This document shows positions 19,149-27,672 of a stretch of DNA of 64,000 nt, one piece after another. Position 1 is the first letter of the stretch. Every line of letters begins with the position of its first letter. Under the pieces are notes generated by a model. The model saw only the letters and a program-made list of their open reading frames with translations. It had not been told where the DNA came from and searched no databases. The stretch is from Candidatus Kryptonium sp. (lineage in GTDB: Bacteria; Bacteroidota; Ignavibacteria; Kryptoniales; Kryptoniaceae). A program made the translations under genes and the position numbers. The stretch covers positions 62,001 to 126,000 of the forward strand of contig JANXBN010000002.1 of NCBI GenBank assembly GCA_025060635.1, in the 5' to 3' direction.

Positions 19149-19959
19149 ATTTATTAAATATCTTATTTTTGGTTTCCTGCTACTTGAGAGTGTATTTGCA
19201 GGTGCATGGACAAGGAGCGCAGGTAAAGTTTTCGTAGCGCCATATTATTACTTTTATAACGCAGAAAAGTATTACGATTTGAACTGGAGACAGAGGTATC
19301 TTAATAATGGAGGATATTTTGAAGGGCAGGGAATAGGTGTTTATTTTGAATATGGTTTAAGTGATAAGTTAAATCTGTTAGGTAATGTTCCTTTCATAGT
19401 AAATAGGTGGATTGATGATTTTACATACAAAAGTAATTACGGCTTTGGAGATATTGAACTTGGGTTCAAGGTAAAGTTTTACGATTCAAAAATCGTGCTT
19501 GGTTTGCAGACGCTTGGAATTATACCTGCTTATTCTTTGAACAAGGAACCATTGCTTGGTTATAGTGAATATGCAAGCGAGTTTAAATTTCTTCTTTCCG
19601 GAGGAATTAAACCTTTTGGTTTAAATTCATATTTCAATATTGAAACGGGATATCGTAAATTTTTTACTTCAAGAGTTGCATCACAGTTGAGGTTCCAAAT
19701 CTTATACGGTTTCAACATTGGAAGTTTAACTCAATGTTTAATTCAGCTTGATGGGGTAAATTCGGTTGGGAAAGGTTATTTTGCAACTCGCTTTAATCCA
19801 TCTGTTGAAACTGACTATGTTGAAGGTAAGTTAAGCATCTCGTTAGCGCACCGATTCACCTATAAAGCATGGTTGCAAGTTGGAGTTTTTCATGATGTTT
19901 ATGGTAGGAAAATAGGGGTTGGGCGAGGTTTCTTTATCGCATCTTGGATTGAAATTTAA
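19138..19959 (+). CDS. Outer-membrane beta-barrel protein of the exopolysaccharide locus
   Basis: A 273-residue protein with a signal peptide (YLIFGFLLLESVFAGA) followed by amphipathic strands with regular aromatic residues (VFVAPYYYFYNAEKYYDL, GVYFEYGLSDKLNLLGNVPF, LGLQTLGIIPAYSL). It ends in strand IASWIEI rather than a classic terminal Phe. Length allows a barrel of about 10-12 strands. Position and type suggest the outer-membrane passage or anchor for the polymer, analogous to the barrel of BcsC or NfrA, although the long TPR part of those proteins is missing. It overlaps the preceding gene by 11 bases. I do not recognise a named family beyond transporter-like barrels. Confidence 0.7.
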   Translation: MQFRFIKYLIFGFLLLESVFAGAWTRSAGKVFVAPYYYFYNAEKYYDLNWRQRYLNNGGYFEGQGIGVYFEYGLSDKLNLLGNVPFIVNRWIDDFTYKSNYGFGDIELGFKVKFYDSKIVLGLQTLGIIPAYSLNKEPLLGYSEYASEFKFLLSGGIKPFGLNSYFNIETGYRKFFTSRVASQLRFQILYGFNIGSLTQCLIQLDGVNSVGKGYFATRFNPSVETDYVEGKLSISLAHRFTYKAWLQVGVFHDVYGRKIGVGRGFFIASWIEI

Positions 19960-19975
19960 TCTATTAAACAAAACT

Positions 19976-21850
19976 ATGATTTCTGCCCCTGAAAAATCCG
20001 TTCGTAGTAAAACAATAGCTGAATATCTGCTTCAGAAAAATTTGATCACGATTGAGCAAATAGAGGAGATTGAAAGGTTTCGTGCTGAAATTGGCTGGTC
20101 ATTTGCAAAGATATGTTTAACTTATGGTTATGTTAGTAGGCAGAAATGGAGTGAAGTTTTAAAAGAGATCGGTTTTGAACTTGTTGATTTGAAAATGGAA
20201 AAAATTGATAAAGGTGTGGTTTCATATCTCAATCTACTTGTTATGGATCAATATCTTGGAGTTCCTATAAGAAAGGAAAATGGTAAAGTTATTGTTGCAA
20301 TGGTTGATCCCACTGATATTGAGTTTCTTGCTATTGTTAGGAAGCTTTTCAAAAGCGATGTGGAAGTGATTGCAGCAATGGATGTGGATATTATTTGGGT
20401 TTTGCATAAATATCTTGGTCCTCCGTTTTGCAGAGTTGCAATCTATAATTTATTGTGGAAGGATCCAGATAGATCTGCTGTCATTACGATAACAGCAACA
20501 CAAACATTTGTAGTTGTAACTGTTATAACTCTTTATTTGCTTTACTTTTCATTTAGTCCTATATCAGCCTTGATTTTTGTAAATATAATCATCGGTTTAC
20601 TTTACTTGTTTTCAATTCTTTTCAAATTTTTTCTTTCTCTGGTTGGTGCGAGGTATGAACTTCAGGAAGCTGTTTCAGCCGAGGAGATAAAAGCGATTTC
20701 AAATGATGAATTGCCTGTATATACGATTTTATTGCCTGTTTATAAAGAACCTAAAGTAATTTCAAAACTTGTTGAAAGTATAAGCCGGCTTGACTATCCG
20801 AGATTTAAACTTGATGTAAAGCTTTTATTGGAAGAGGATGATATTGAAACGATTGAAGCTATAAAAACAATTGATTTTCCAGCTATATTTGAGCCTCTTG
20901 TTGTCCCATCCGAAGTGCCCAAGACAAAGCCGAAAGCATGCGATTACGGTCTTCTTTTTGCCCGTGGTGTGTATTTAACAATTTATGACGCTGAAGATGT
21001 GCCTGATGCAGATCAACTTAAAAAAGTTGTTGCGCTATTTAAAAAACTCCCTGAAGAATATATCTGCGTGCAATGTGCTTTGAATTATTACAACAGAGAA
21101 GAGAACCTTTTAACGAGAATGTTTACGCTTGAATATTCATATTGGTTTGATTACATGCTTCCTGGTCTTAATAGGTTGGGTTTGCCGATTCCTCTCGGTG
21201 GGACAAGTAATCATTTCAAAAGAGACAAACTTGAAGAACTTGCTGGTTGGGATCCGTTCAATGTCACAGAGGATGCAGATCTCGGTATAAGAGCTTATGC
21301 AAAAGGATATAAAGTTGCGGTTCTTGACTCAACAACATATGAAGAGGCTAATAAATCAGTAAAAAATTGGATAAGACAAAGGTCAAGATGGATAAAAGGT
21401 TATATTCAAACTTATCTTGTTCATATGAGGCATCCCATTGAGCTTATTAAGAAAACCGGTTTGAAAGGGTTCATAGGATTTCAGCTTTTCGTCGGAGGAA
21501 CTCCGTTTGTATTTTTAGCAAATCCAGTAATGTGGTTTATGTTTATTATATGGCTTTTAACGGAATCTGAAATTATAAGTATGATCTTCCCGGATTGGGT
21601 AATGTATGTTTCAATCTTTAATTTTCTTTTTGGGAACGCAATTATGATTTACATGAATATGATGTCTGTTTTCAGGCGGAAGTATTATAATCTTCTTCCA
21701 TTTGCTCTTTTAAATCCATTATATTGGATTTTGCATTCAATAGCTTCATATAAAGCGTTAGGTCAGTTAATTTCAAATCCGTTCTATTGGGAAAAAACAG
21801 AGCATGGGATAAGTGAAGTTTTCAAACATATTCATCATCCGAGGAAATGA
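19976..21850 (+). CDS. Family 2 glycosyltransferase with N-terminal MshEN/GspE-N-like domain
   Basis: A 624-residue inner-membrane glycan synthase. Residues about 10-165 match the GspE N-terminal/MshEN fold: IAEYLLQKNLITIEQIEEI, then the ligand-side SRQKWSEVL repeat, then GKVIVAMVDPTD. Two membrane helices follow (about 170-225), then a processive GT-A domain with DAED (338-341), TED (431-433) and QRSRW (468-472), the cellulose-synthase-type substrate and product motifs, and about four C-terminal helices. NfrB of E. coli combines the same two domains, with MshEN at the other end. In-frame TTG 19919 lies inside the upstream gene; ATG 19976 is the sensible start. The Arg and Gly positions of the canonical MshEN c-di-GMP motif are not conserved, so regulation by c-di-GMP is uncertain. 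Confidence 0.85.
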   Translation: MISAPEKSVRSKTIAEYLLQKNLITIEQIEEIERFRAEIGWSFAKICLTYGYVSRQKWSEVLKEIGFELVDLKMEKIDKGVVSYLNLLVMDQYLGVPIRKENGKVIVAMVDPTDIEFLAIVRKLFKSDVEVIAAMDVDIIWVLHKYLGPPFCRVAIYNLLWKDPDRSAVITITATQTFVVVTVITLYLLYFSFSPISALIFVNIIIGLLYLFSILFKFFLSLVGARYELQEAVSAEEIKAISNDELPVYTILLPVYKEPKVISKLVESISRLDYPRFKLDVKLLLEEDDIETIEAIKTIDFPAIFEPLVVPSEVPKTKPKACDYGLLFARGVYLTIYDAEDVPDADQLKKVVALFKKLPEEYICVQCALNYYNREENLLTRMFTLEYSYWFDYMLPGLNRLGLPIPLGGTSNHFKRDKLEELAGWDPFNVTEDADLGIRAYAKGYKVAVLDSTTYEEANKSVKNWIRQRSRWIKGYIQTYLVHMRHPIELIKKTGLKGFIGFQLFVGGTPFVFLANPVMWFMFIIWLLTESEIISMIFPDWVMYVSIFNFLFGNAIMIYMNMMSVFRRKYYNLLPFALLNPLYWILHSIASYKALGQLISNPFYWEKTEHGISEVFKHIHHPRK

Positions 21851-23424
21851 AAAGTTGGGTTATAATCGCTATATTATCGCTTTTTATTTCCGTTTACTAT
21901 TTTACTTTAGGTTTGATGTTTATTTCGGCAGATTACTATAATCCTGAATCTTTTTTTCTTATTGAGAAAGGGTTGCTTGCATTAAAAGGGAATCCACCTC
22001 GGCTTGAAAATATAGGTTTAATTTATCCACCTATACCTTTCTTTGTGCTTTTTCCTTTCATTTTTATAAATCCAATTATTGCTCCGCTTTTCGCTTCATC
22101 ACTTACTATGGGATTGTTAACGGCATTTATTGCTTACAGGATCTTGAAGAAAAACTTGTCGTTTGTATTTATTGTTTTTATGCTGTTGATATTTCTATTC
22201 AATCCAGTTATTCTATATGCTGGTTCTTCAGGTAGCAGTGCTTATCTTTATTTAACCTTTCTCACCTTGTTTTACCTTTTCATTTTTGAGTATTATGAAA
22301 GAAATGTTAGTTTTTATCTTGCTATTGCTGGAGTTTTTATTGGTGTTCTTGTTTTTATAAGGTATGAAATTATCTTCATTCTTATTTTTTGGTTATTCGT
22401 TAATGCTATCCTCACAATTGAAACAACACTTGAGGAAGGTGTAAGCTACAGAAATTTTTTTGAATTGCTTAAAAAATTGCCGGCATATAGACAAACATTC
22501 ATTCGCAGATTGTTTGCGATTTATTTGATGATTTTCATCCCACCCGTTGCTGGTTTTTTATTTTGGTGTTATCTAAACTGGCTTTTTACTTCAAATCCTT
22601 TTCATTTTATAAACAGCCCATATTCATATTTTAGAACCTTGAGCACTTATGTGCTTTATAATCCATCATTAATTGAATTTAAGGGAAATGCTTTCAAAAG
22701 TTTGATCTATGTTTTGAATGAAATTTTAATTTACATGCCCGCATATATTGTCTTAATTTTTGTTTTCACACGACGACTTTTCTTTTCTCTTGCGTTGATG
22801 GCTCCAATAGTTGCTTTGTCTATAATTTCTTATTTAGGTTTGTCTCTTATGAATGTTGATTTTTATGCTCCTTTTATACTTATCGCTTTTGTGACAATGA
22901 TTTATGCATGCGAAAAGAAACCCAGTTTGCGGAAAAGTTTGGTAATGGGTATTTTTCTTATCTTAATTTTGTTTTCCTTCTTTTCGGGATATTACAAACT
23001 TAAAAGCTCATTTTATCCTGAAGAGCGGAATTTTGCAAAGGTACTTCTTGGAGGAAATCCAGATAAACTTTTCTTTGAAGAAAGGAAAGTTGCGGAATTT
23101 TTGAAACGAAACGCGTCTTTCAACGATATCATTTTAATGGACGATGCAACGGGCTTTCCAATAATTGTTTTCTATGGAAATCCTAAAAATTTTATTCTTC
23201 CGTATCAGTATGAGTTTGCCTCTGTTGTTGAAAGACCGGAAGTTTACGCAGATTATTTAATTCTTTACAATCCAGAAAAATTTGAAGGTAAGCGTTATCT
23301 GATTAATCAAAGGCATCCGAATCTTTTCTATTCAGGTTCAAAAGAACTTTCACTTGTTTATAGCACTGATAATTGGAGAATTTTCAAATCAACTTATAGG
23401 AAGCGTGCGATCACAGAGAAGTGA
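21847..23424 (+). CDS. Polytopic membrane protein, GT-C-like (ArnT/GT39-type), of the exopolysaccharide locus
   Basis: A 525-residue protein with about ten hydrophobic segments in the first 390 residues and a soluble C-terminal domain. An acidic pair DY (SADYYNPES, near residue 30) in the first periplasmic loop and the early LLALKGNPPRLENIGLIYPP segment resemble GT-C glycosyltransferases that use lipid-linked sugars, such as ArnT or PMT relatives. I do not see enough to assign a family firmly. It overlaps the GT2 gene by 4 bases (ATGA), so it belongs to the same operon and may add a side group or act in transport. The C-terminal part (FNDIILMDDATGFPIIVFYG, near 430) is typical of these membrane glycosyltransferases. 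Confidence 0.65.
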   Translation: MKSWVIIAILSLFISVYYFTLGLMFISADYYNPESFFLIEKGLLALKGNPPRLENIGLIYPPIPFFVLFPFIFINPIIAPLFASSLTMGLLTAFIAYRILKKNLSFVFIVFMLLIFLFNPVILYAGSSGSSAYLYLTFLTLFYLFIFEYYERNVSFYLAIAGVFIGVLVFIRYEIIFILIFWLFVNAILTIETTLEEGVSYRNFFELLKKLPAYRQTFIRRLFAIYLMIFIPPVAGFLFWCYLNWLFTSNPFHFINSPYSYFRTLSTYVLYNPSLIEFKGNAFKSLIYVLNEILIYMPAYIVLIFVFTRRLFFSLALMAPIVALSIISYLGLSLMNVDFYAPFILIAFVTMIYACEKKPSLRKSLVMGIFLILILFSFFSGYYKLKSSFYPEERNFAKVLLGGNPDKLFFEERKVAEFLKRNASFNDIILMDDATGFPIIVFYGNPKNFILPYQYEFASVVERPEVYADYLILYNPEKFEGKRYLINQRHPNLFYSGSKELSLVYSTDNWRIFKSTYRKRAITEK

Positions 23425-23531
23425 ACTTAAAGTTTTAATCGTTAAAATCTGAAAAAATTATTAAATTCAAACGATCCAAAAAAGAATATGTTGTTTGAAT
23501 TGAGACAAAAATAAAACTCATTAGGTGAAAC

Positions 23532-24050
23532 ATGAAACTAAAAGGAAAGAAGGTTGTCATTTTCGTTGAGGACTTAGTTGAGGAAATTGAGCTATTGTAT
23601 CCAAAATACAGATTGATTGAAGAGGGTGCTGAGGTTAAAATCGCTGGTCCAGAAGTTAAAATTTTTAAAGGGAAAAATGGTTATCCCATAAAGTCGGACA
23701 TTAAATTTGATGAGGTAAAAGTTGACGACTTTGATGCTCTTATAATTCCAGGTGGGTATGCGCCAGATAGAATCAGGAGAAATAATGTTGCTATTGAGTT
23801 GACGAGAAAATTCTTTGAATCAGGCAAAATTGTTGCTTTCATCTGTCATGCTGGATGGGTTCCTATCTCTGCTGGAATTTTGCGGAATAAAAAAGTTACG
23901 GGTTTTTTCTCAATACGAGATGACCTTGTTAATGCAGGTGCTAAATATGTTGATAGTGAAGTTATAATTGATGGAAATTTAATAAGTTCAAGGATGCCAG
24001 ATGATCTCCCAGCATTTTGCAAAGCTATAATTTCTGTACTTTCGGATTGA
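23532..24050 (+). CDS. DJ-1/PfpI family protein
   Basis: A 172-residue class I glutamine-amidotransferase-like protein. It shows the DJ-1/PfpI elements: VVIFVEDLVEEIELLYP at the N-terminus, IIPGGYAPDRIR, and the nucleophile elbow FICHAGW with Cys105 followed by His106. Members include intracellular PfpI-type peptidases, methylglyoxal-handling proteins and oxidative-stress proteins; the exact reaction cannot be told. Length and completeness are normal. It has no convincing promoter, although the 107 bases before it are noncoding, and it is followed 50 bases later by the radical SAM gene. Confidence 0.88.
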   Translation: MKLKGKKVVIFVEDLVEEIELLYPKYRLIEEGAEVKIAGPEVKIFKGKNGYPIKSDIKFDEVKVDDFDALIIPGGYAPDRIRRNNVAIELTRKFFESGKIVAFICHAGWVPISAGILRNKKVTGFFSIRDDLVNAGAKYVDSEVIIDGNLISSRMPDDLPAFCKAIISVLSD

Positions 24051-24099
24051 AACCTGAATCACTTTAAATATGTTGGAATTATTGAAACCTTAAAGAAAT

Positions 24100-25170
24100 T
24101 TGAAAATTTTTATGCTTGGCGAGGTTCAAACACTCAAAGATATTTTAATGCGTAATTCAAAAGTTGGGGAGCTTTACAGAAAAATTGATGAGAAACGGAT
24201 TGAGTGTTTTGCTTGTGGGCACAGATGTAAAATTCCAGAAGGAAGAAGTGGCGTTTGCAAGGTCAGGTTTAATGTTGATGGAAAACTATATGTCCCATGG
24301 GGATATGTGACATCACTTGCGCTTGACCCGATTGAAAAGAAACCATTTTTCCATGTTTATCCGGGAAGTTATACTCTAAGTTTTGGCATGCTTGGTTGTG
24401 ACTTTCACTGTGATTATTGTCAAAATTGGGTGACATCACAGGCCTTAAGAGATCCTGTTGCTGGAGCAATTCCAGATTTTATAGATGCTGAAGAAATAGT
24501 TGATATCGCTATCAAATACAAAAGCAAAATTATAACAAGCACATATAACGAACCATTGATTACATCCGAATGGGCAGTTGGAATTTTAAAGATCGCAAAT
24601 CAGCATGGGATTCGTGGTGCATATGTCTCAAATGGGAACGCAACTCCGGAAGTTCTTGATTACATTAGACCATATGTTGATTTTTACAAGGTTGATTTGA
24701 AGACATTTAATGATTTGAACTACAGAAAGCTTGGCGGACGATTAAATGTCGTTCTTGATACAATTAAGATGCTTGTTGAGAAGGGTTTCTGGGTTGAAAT
24801 TGTGACGCTTGTCGTTCCTGGATTTAATGATTCGGAAGGTGAATTAAGAGATATTGCAAAGTTTTTGGCAAGCGTTTCTCCTAACATCCCATGGCATGTG
24901 ACCGCTTTTCATAAAGATTACAAAATGACAGAGCCAGATAATACGCGTCCAGAGCAATTGATAAAAGCAGTTGAGATAGGTTATGAGGAAGGTTTGAGGT
25001 TTGTTTATGCTGGAAATCTGCCGGGTTATGTTGATAAATACGAGAATACTTATTGTTTTAATTGCGGAGCTTTGCTTGTTGAAAGGTTTGGTTTCAGAGT
25101 TTTAAAAAATAAAATTGTCGGGGGGAAGTGCTACAAATGCGGAACTGTTATACCTGGTTATTGGGAATAG
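24100..25170 (+). CDS. amrS: AmmeMemoRadiSam-system radical SAM enzyme (AmrS-type, PflA-like)
   Basis: A radical SAM protein with the 4Fe-4S motif Cys-x3-Cys-x2-Cys (CDFHCDYC, Cys100/104/107 counted from the TTG at 24100). An N-terminal CFACGHRC...GVC cluster and a C-terminal zinc-ribbon-like CFNCG...CYKCG pair are both typical of AmrS. The partner families AMMECR1 and Memo are not in the window; the chemistry of the system remains poorly known. The start is uncertain: ATG 24112 and ATG 24148 are alternatives to TTG 24100, and shorter N-termini are common in the family. The 3' end overlaps the next gene, whose ATG (25137) lies inside it. Confidence 0.85.
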   Translation: MKIFMLGEVQTLKDILMRNSKVGELYRKIDEKRIECFACGHRCKIPEGRSGVCKVRFNVDGKLYVPWGYVTSLALDPIEKKPFFHVYPGSYTLSFGMLGCDFHCDYCQNWVTSQALRDPVAGAIPDFIDAEEIVDIAIKYKSKIITSTYNEPLITSEWAVGILKIANQHGIRGAYVSNGNATPEVLDYIRPYVDFYKVDLKTFNDLNYRKLGGRLNVVLDTIKMLVEKGFWVEIVTLVVPGFNDSEGELRDIAKFLASVSPNIPWHVTAFHKDYKMTEPDNTRPEQLIKAVEIGYEEGLRFVYAGNLPGYVDKYENTYCFNCGALLVERFGFRVLKNKIVGGKCYKCGTVIPGYWE

Positions 25171-27608
25171 TTTTGCTTTTTAATTTTGCTTTTGCTCAAG
25201 ATGCAAGGATAAAAGGAAAGGTTATTGATTTTGAAACCGGGGAACCGATCCCAAATGTAAATATAGTGATTCTTGGAACAACGCTTGGTACATCAACGGA
25301 TTTAAAAGGTGAGTTTGAAATCAGAGTGAAGCCAGGATCATATATCATTGAGGCAAGAAGCATCGGATATCAAAGTGAGAAAAGAGAAATTGACATAAAA
25401 GGTGGTATTGTTTTCGTTGAATTCAGATTGAAGCAAGGTTATGTTGAACTTGGCGAGGTTGAGGTTTTAGCAGATTACAAGAGTCGTCGCGTTGTTGATG
25501 TTAGGCCAAGTATTATTGAAGTTGAACCGCAGAATGTTAAAGTTGGAGCTGGCTTTGGGGAGGATGTTTTTAGAATGTTAAGGACTTTGCCTGGTGTTCT
25601 TTCACCGTCCGATTTCGCAGCACGATTTGTCGTGCGCGGAGGTTCACCTGATGAAAATTTAATAATCATAGATGGTGTTGAAATTTATAATCCATATCGG
25701 CTTTATGGTTTCGTGAGCATGTTCAATCCAGATATTGTTAGTAGTTTTAATTTTATGGCTGGTGGATTTCCTGCAAAATATGGGGATAGGTTATCAGCTG
25801 TCCTTGATGTCTCTGGACGCGAGGGGACGAGGGAAAAACTTTTCTCAAGCATGATGAATGTTAATTTGACAAATGCGAATTTGATATTTGAAGGAAAGCT
25901 TCCGTTAAATGGTTCGTGGATATTTTCAACCAGAAGGACATACTATGATTTGATACTTGGACCAATAGCTGAAAAAACGGGTCTTGTCAGCGGTGATGTG
26001 ACATTTCCAAACTTTTATGATTTTCAAACTAAGTTGAGTTTCCAACCATTTAATAAGCACAAAGTTAATTTTTTCTTGATCCACAGCCGTGATGCGATGA
26101 ATATTATAACTGGCAAAAATCTTGATAGACCTGATAGCGTTACTGTGAACGATTTGTCTTATAACAATACTCTTGCTTTCAATTGGACATATTCTCCGCA
26201 AAAAAATTTCGTTATTAAGTTTTTAACATCGTGGTATAAAAATTCAGGTGAAAGCAAGTTCGGTGGGGAATTGCTTGATCCATCTCAAGACGCGGACAGA
26301 AAAACTATTTCTGATGATGCAATCTTTTTCAAGGTTGAAACATGGTCAAATTATTCAATTCAAAAGTTCACAACATCGGTTGATGTGAGTTATGAATTTG
26401 GAAGAAATTTGGTTGAGTTTGGGGTTGGCAATAGTCGTGTCATTTCAGAGTTGAAATATGTTCTTAAGTTGGATGAAGCGTTAAAGATGTTTTTGATATC
26501 GCTCGGCTTTTTCTCGGCCCCAGAGTTTTTCAGATATGTTGAAAGATATAATCGCTCATATTTTTATATTCAAGACAGAATAAAGCTAAGCTCAAAACTC
26601 ATTGTTCAACCTGGTTTGAGATTTGACTATTACGAGATAATAAAAAGAAGTTATATCTCTCCGAGGTTTAACTTTCTTTATAACATTGATGCCTTGACGA
26701 GTTTAAGGTTAGCGTATGGTTGGTATTATCAATCGCCAGGATACGAGAAAATTTATGATCAAAATATATTTTTTGATTTCACTCGGTCGGAGAATTTAAA
26801 CGCTGAGAAAGCAACTCATTATATCGTTGGGCTTGAAAGATGGCTTTCTGCTGATATATTGGCAAGGGTTGAGGGTTATTATAAAAATTTTGATGATTTA
26901 ATCGTAAGGAAGCGCGTGAATGGAACAAGATGGGTTGCTGATAGGATACCTGCATATCCGCCAACTGATATTAGAGGATGGAGCCCACCATATCAAATAG
27001 CGGTAGATGACTCAGTTACACCGATCCCGGTTAATAGAGGTGATGGAAAAGCATATGGATTTGAAGTTTTCATTGAAAAGAAGCAAACGAGGAATAGCAA
27101 AATCCATGGTTGGTTTTCTTACTCTTTTTCAGTTGCGAGAAGAAAAATTTATGATGTTGAATTGCCGTTTATTTTTGATCAGAGACATACAGTTAACATC
27201 GTATTAAATTGGAAAATCAGTAGAAAGTTTGATTTAAGCATGACCTGGATGTATGGTTCAAATTATCCCTATACCGAGCCAATTGGGGTGAAACCAAGAA
27301 TTTTTGTATCTGATACCGCTGTGAAGATAATGACAATAAGAAACAAAGTTGTGCTTGATCTTGATTATGGAGGATTCAGAAACTTTTTGAATTCAAGGAA
27401 ACCACCATATCATCGTTTGGATGTGCGAATTACTTACAACGCAAGATTTTGGGGCGCGAATTGGAGTTTTTATCTTGATGTTATGAATGTTTACAATCGT
27501 AAAAATGTTGTTGGATATGATTTTAGTATTTCAAACGGTCAGATAAAGCGAAGACCAGTCACGATGTTGCCTATCTTACCAACATTAGGCATAAGCGTCA
27601 AGTTTTAG
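25137..27608 (+). CDS. TonB-dependent outer-membrane receptor with carboxypeptidase-regulatory-like N-terminal domain
   Basis: About 823 residues. A signal peptide (LLGIVLLFNFAFAQ) is followed by a CarboxypepD_reg-like domain (IKGKVIDFETGEPIPNVNIVI, about 24-105), a TonB plug (VFRMLRTLPGVLSPSDFAARFVVRGG, about 145-240, with IIDGVEIYNP) and a beta-barrel to the C-terminus ending in LGISVKF with terminal Phe. It imports an unknown large nutrient or metal complex using TonB energy. No SusD partner follows, so it is not a classic polysaccharide-utilisation locus. ATG 25137 is preceded by GGGGGGAAG at suitable spacing, better than GTG 25128; the gene overlaps the radical SAM gene by 34 bases. Confidence 0.92.
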   Translation: MRNCYTWLLGIVLLFNFAFAQDARIKGKVIDFETGEPIPNVNIVILGTTLGTSTDLKGEFEIRVKPGSYIIEARSIGYQSEKREIDIKGGIVFVEFRLKQGYVELGEVEVLADYKSRRVVDVRPSIIEVEPQNVKVGAGFGEDVFRMLRTLPGVLSPSDFAARFVVRGGSPDENLIIIDGVEIYNPYRLYGFVSMFNPDIVSSFNFMAGGFPAKYGDRLSAVLDVSGREGTREKLFSSMMNVNLTNANLIFEGKLPLNGSWIFSTRRTYYDLILGPIAEKTGLVSGDVTFPNFYDFQTKLSFQPFNKHKVNFFLIHSRDAMNIITGKNLDRPDSVTVNDLSYNNTLAFNWTYSPQKNFVIKFLTSWYKNSGESKFGGELLDPSQDADRKTISDDAIFFKVETWSNYSIQKFTTSVDVSYEFGRNLVEFGVGNSRVISELKYVLKLDEALKMFLISLGFFSAPEFFRYVERYNRSYFYIQDRIKLSSKLIVQPGLRFDYYEIIKRSYISPRFNFLYNIDALTSLRLAYGWYYQSPGYEKIYDQNIFFDFTRSENLNAEKATHYIVGLERWLSADILARVEGYYKNFDDLIVRKRVNGTRWVADRIPAYPPTDIRGWSPPYQIAVDDSVTPIPVNRGDGKAYGFEVFIEKKQTRNSKIHGWFSYSFSVARRKIYDVELPFIFDQRHTVNIVLNWKISRKFDLSMTWMYGSNYPYTEPIGVKPRIFVSDTAVKIMTIRNKVVLDLDYGGFRNFLNSRKPPYHRLDVRITYNARFWGANWSFYLDVMNVYNRKNVVGYDFSISNGQIKRRPVTMLPILPTLGISVKF

Positions 27609-27629
27609 GTAAAGCAATAGTGTGAAAAG

Positions 27630-27657
27630 TTGAACTGATTTTGAGTATTAATAACTT
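27630..27657 (+). promoter_or_regulatory. Weak candidate promoter of the cysteine desulfurase
   Basis: TTGAAC at 27630-27635 and TAACTT at 27652-27657 with a 16-base spacer, 15 bases before the ATG. The leader would be very short. Confidence 0.3.
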
Positions 27658-27672
27658 AAAAAATTAACGAGT

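Noticed and set aside
19919-19975. TTG start 57 bases before the synthase ATG
   Set aside because: The extra 19 codons overlap the end of the barrel gene and match nothing in the domain family; the ATG at 19976 follows the upstream stop.
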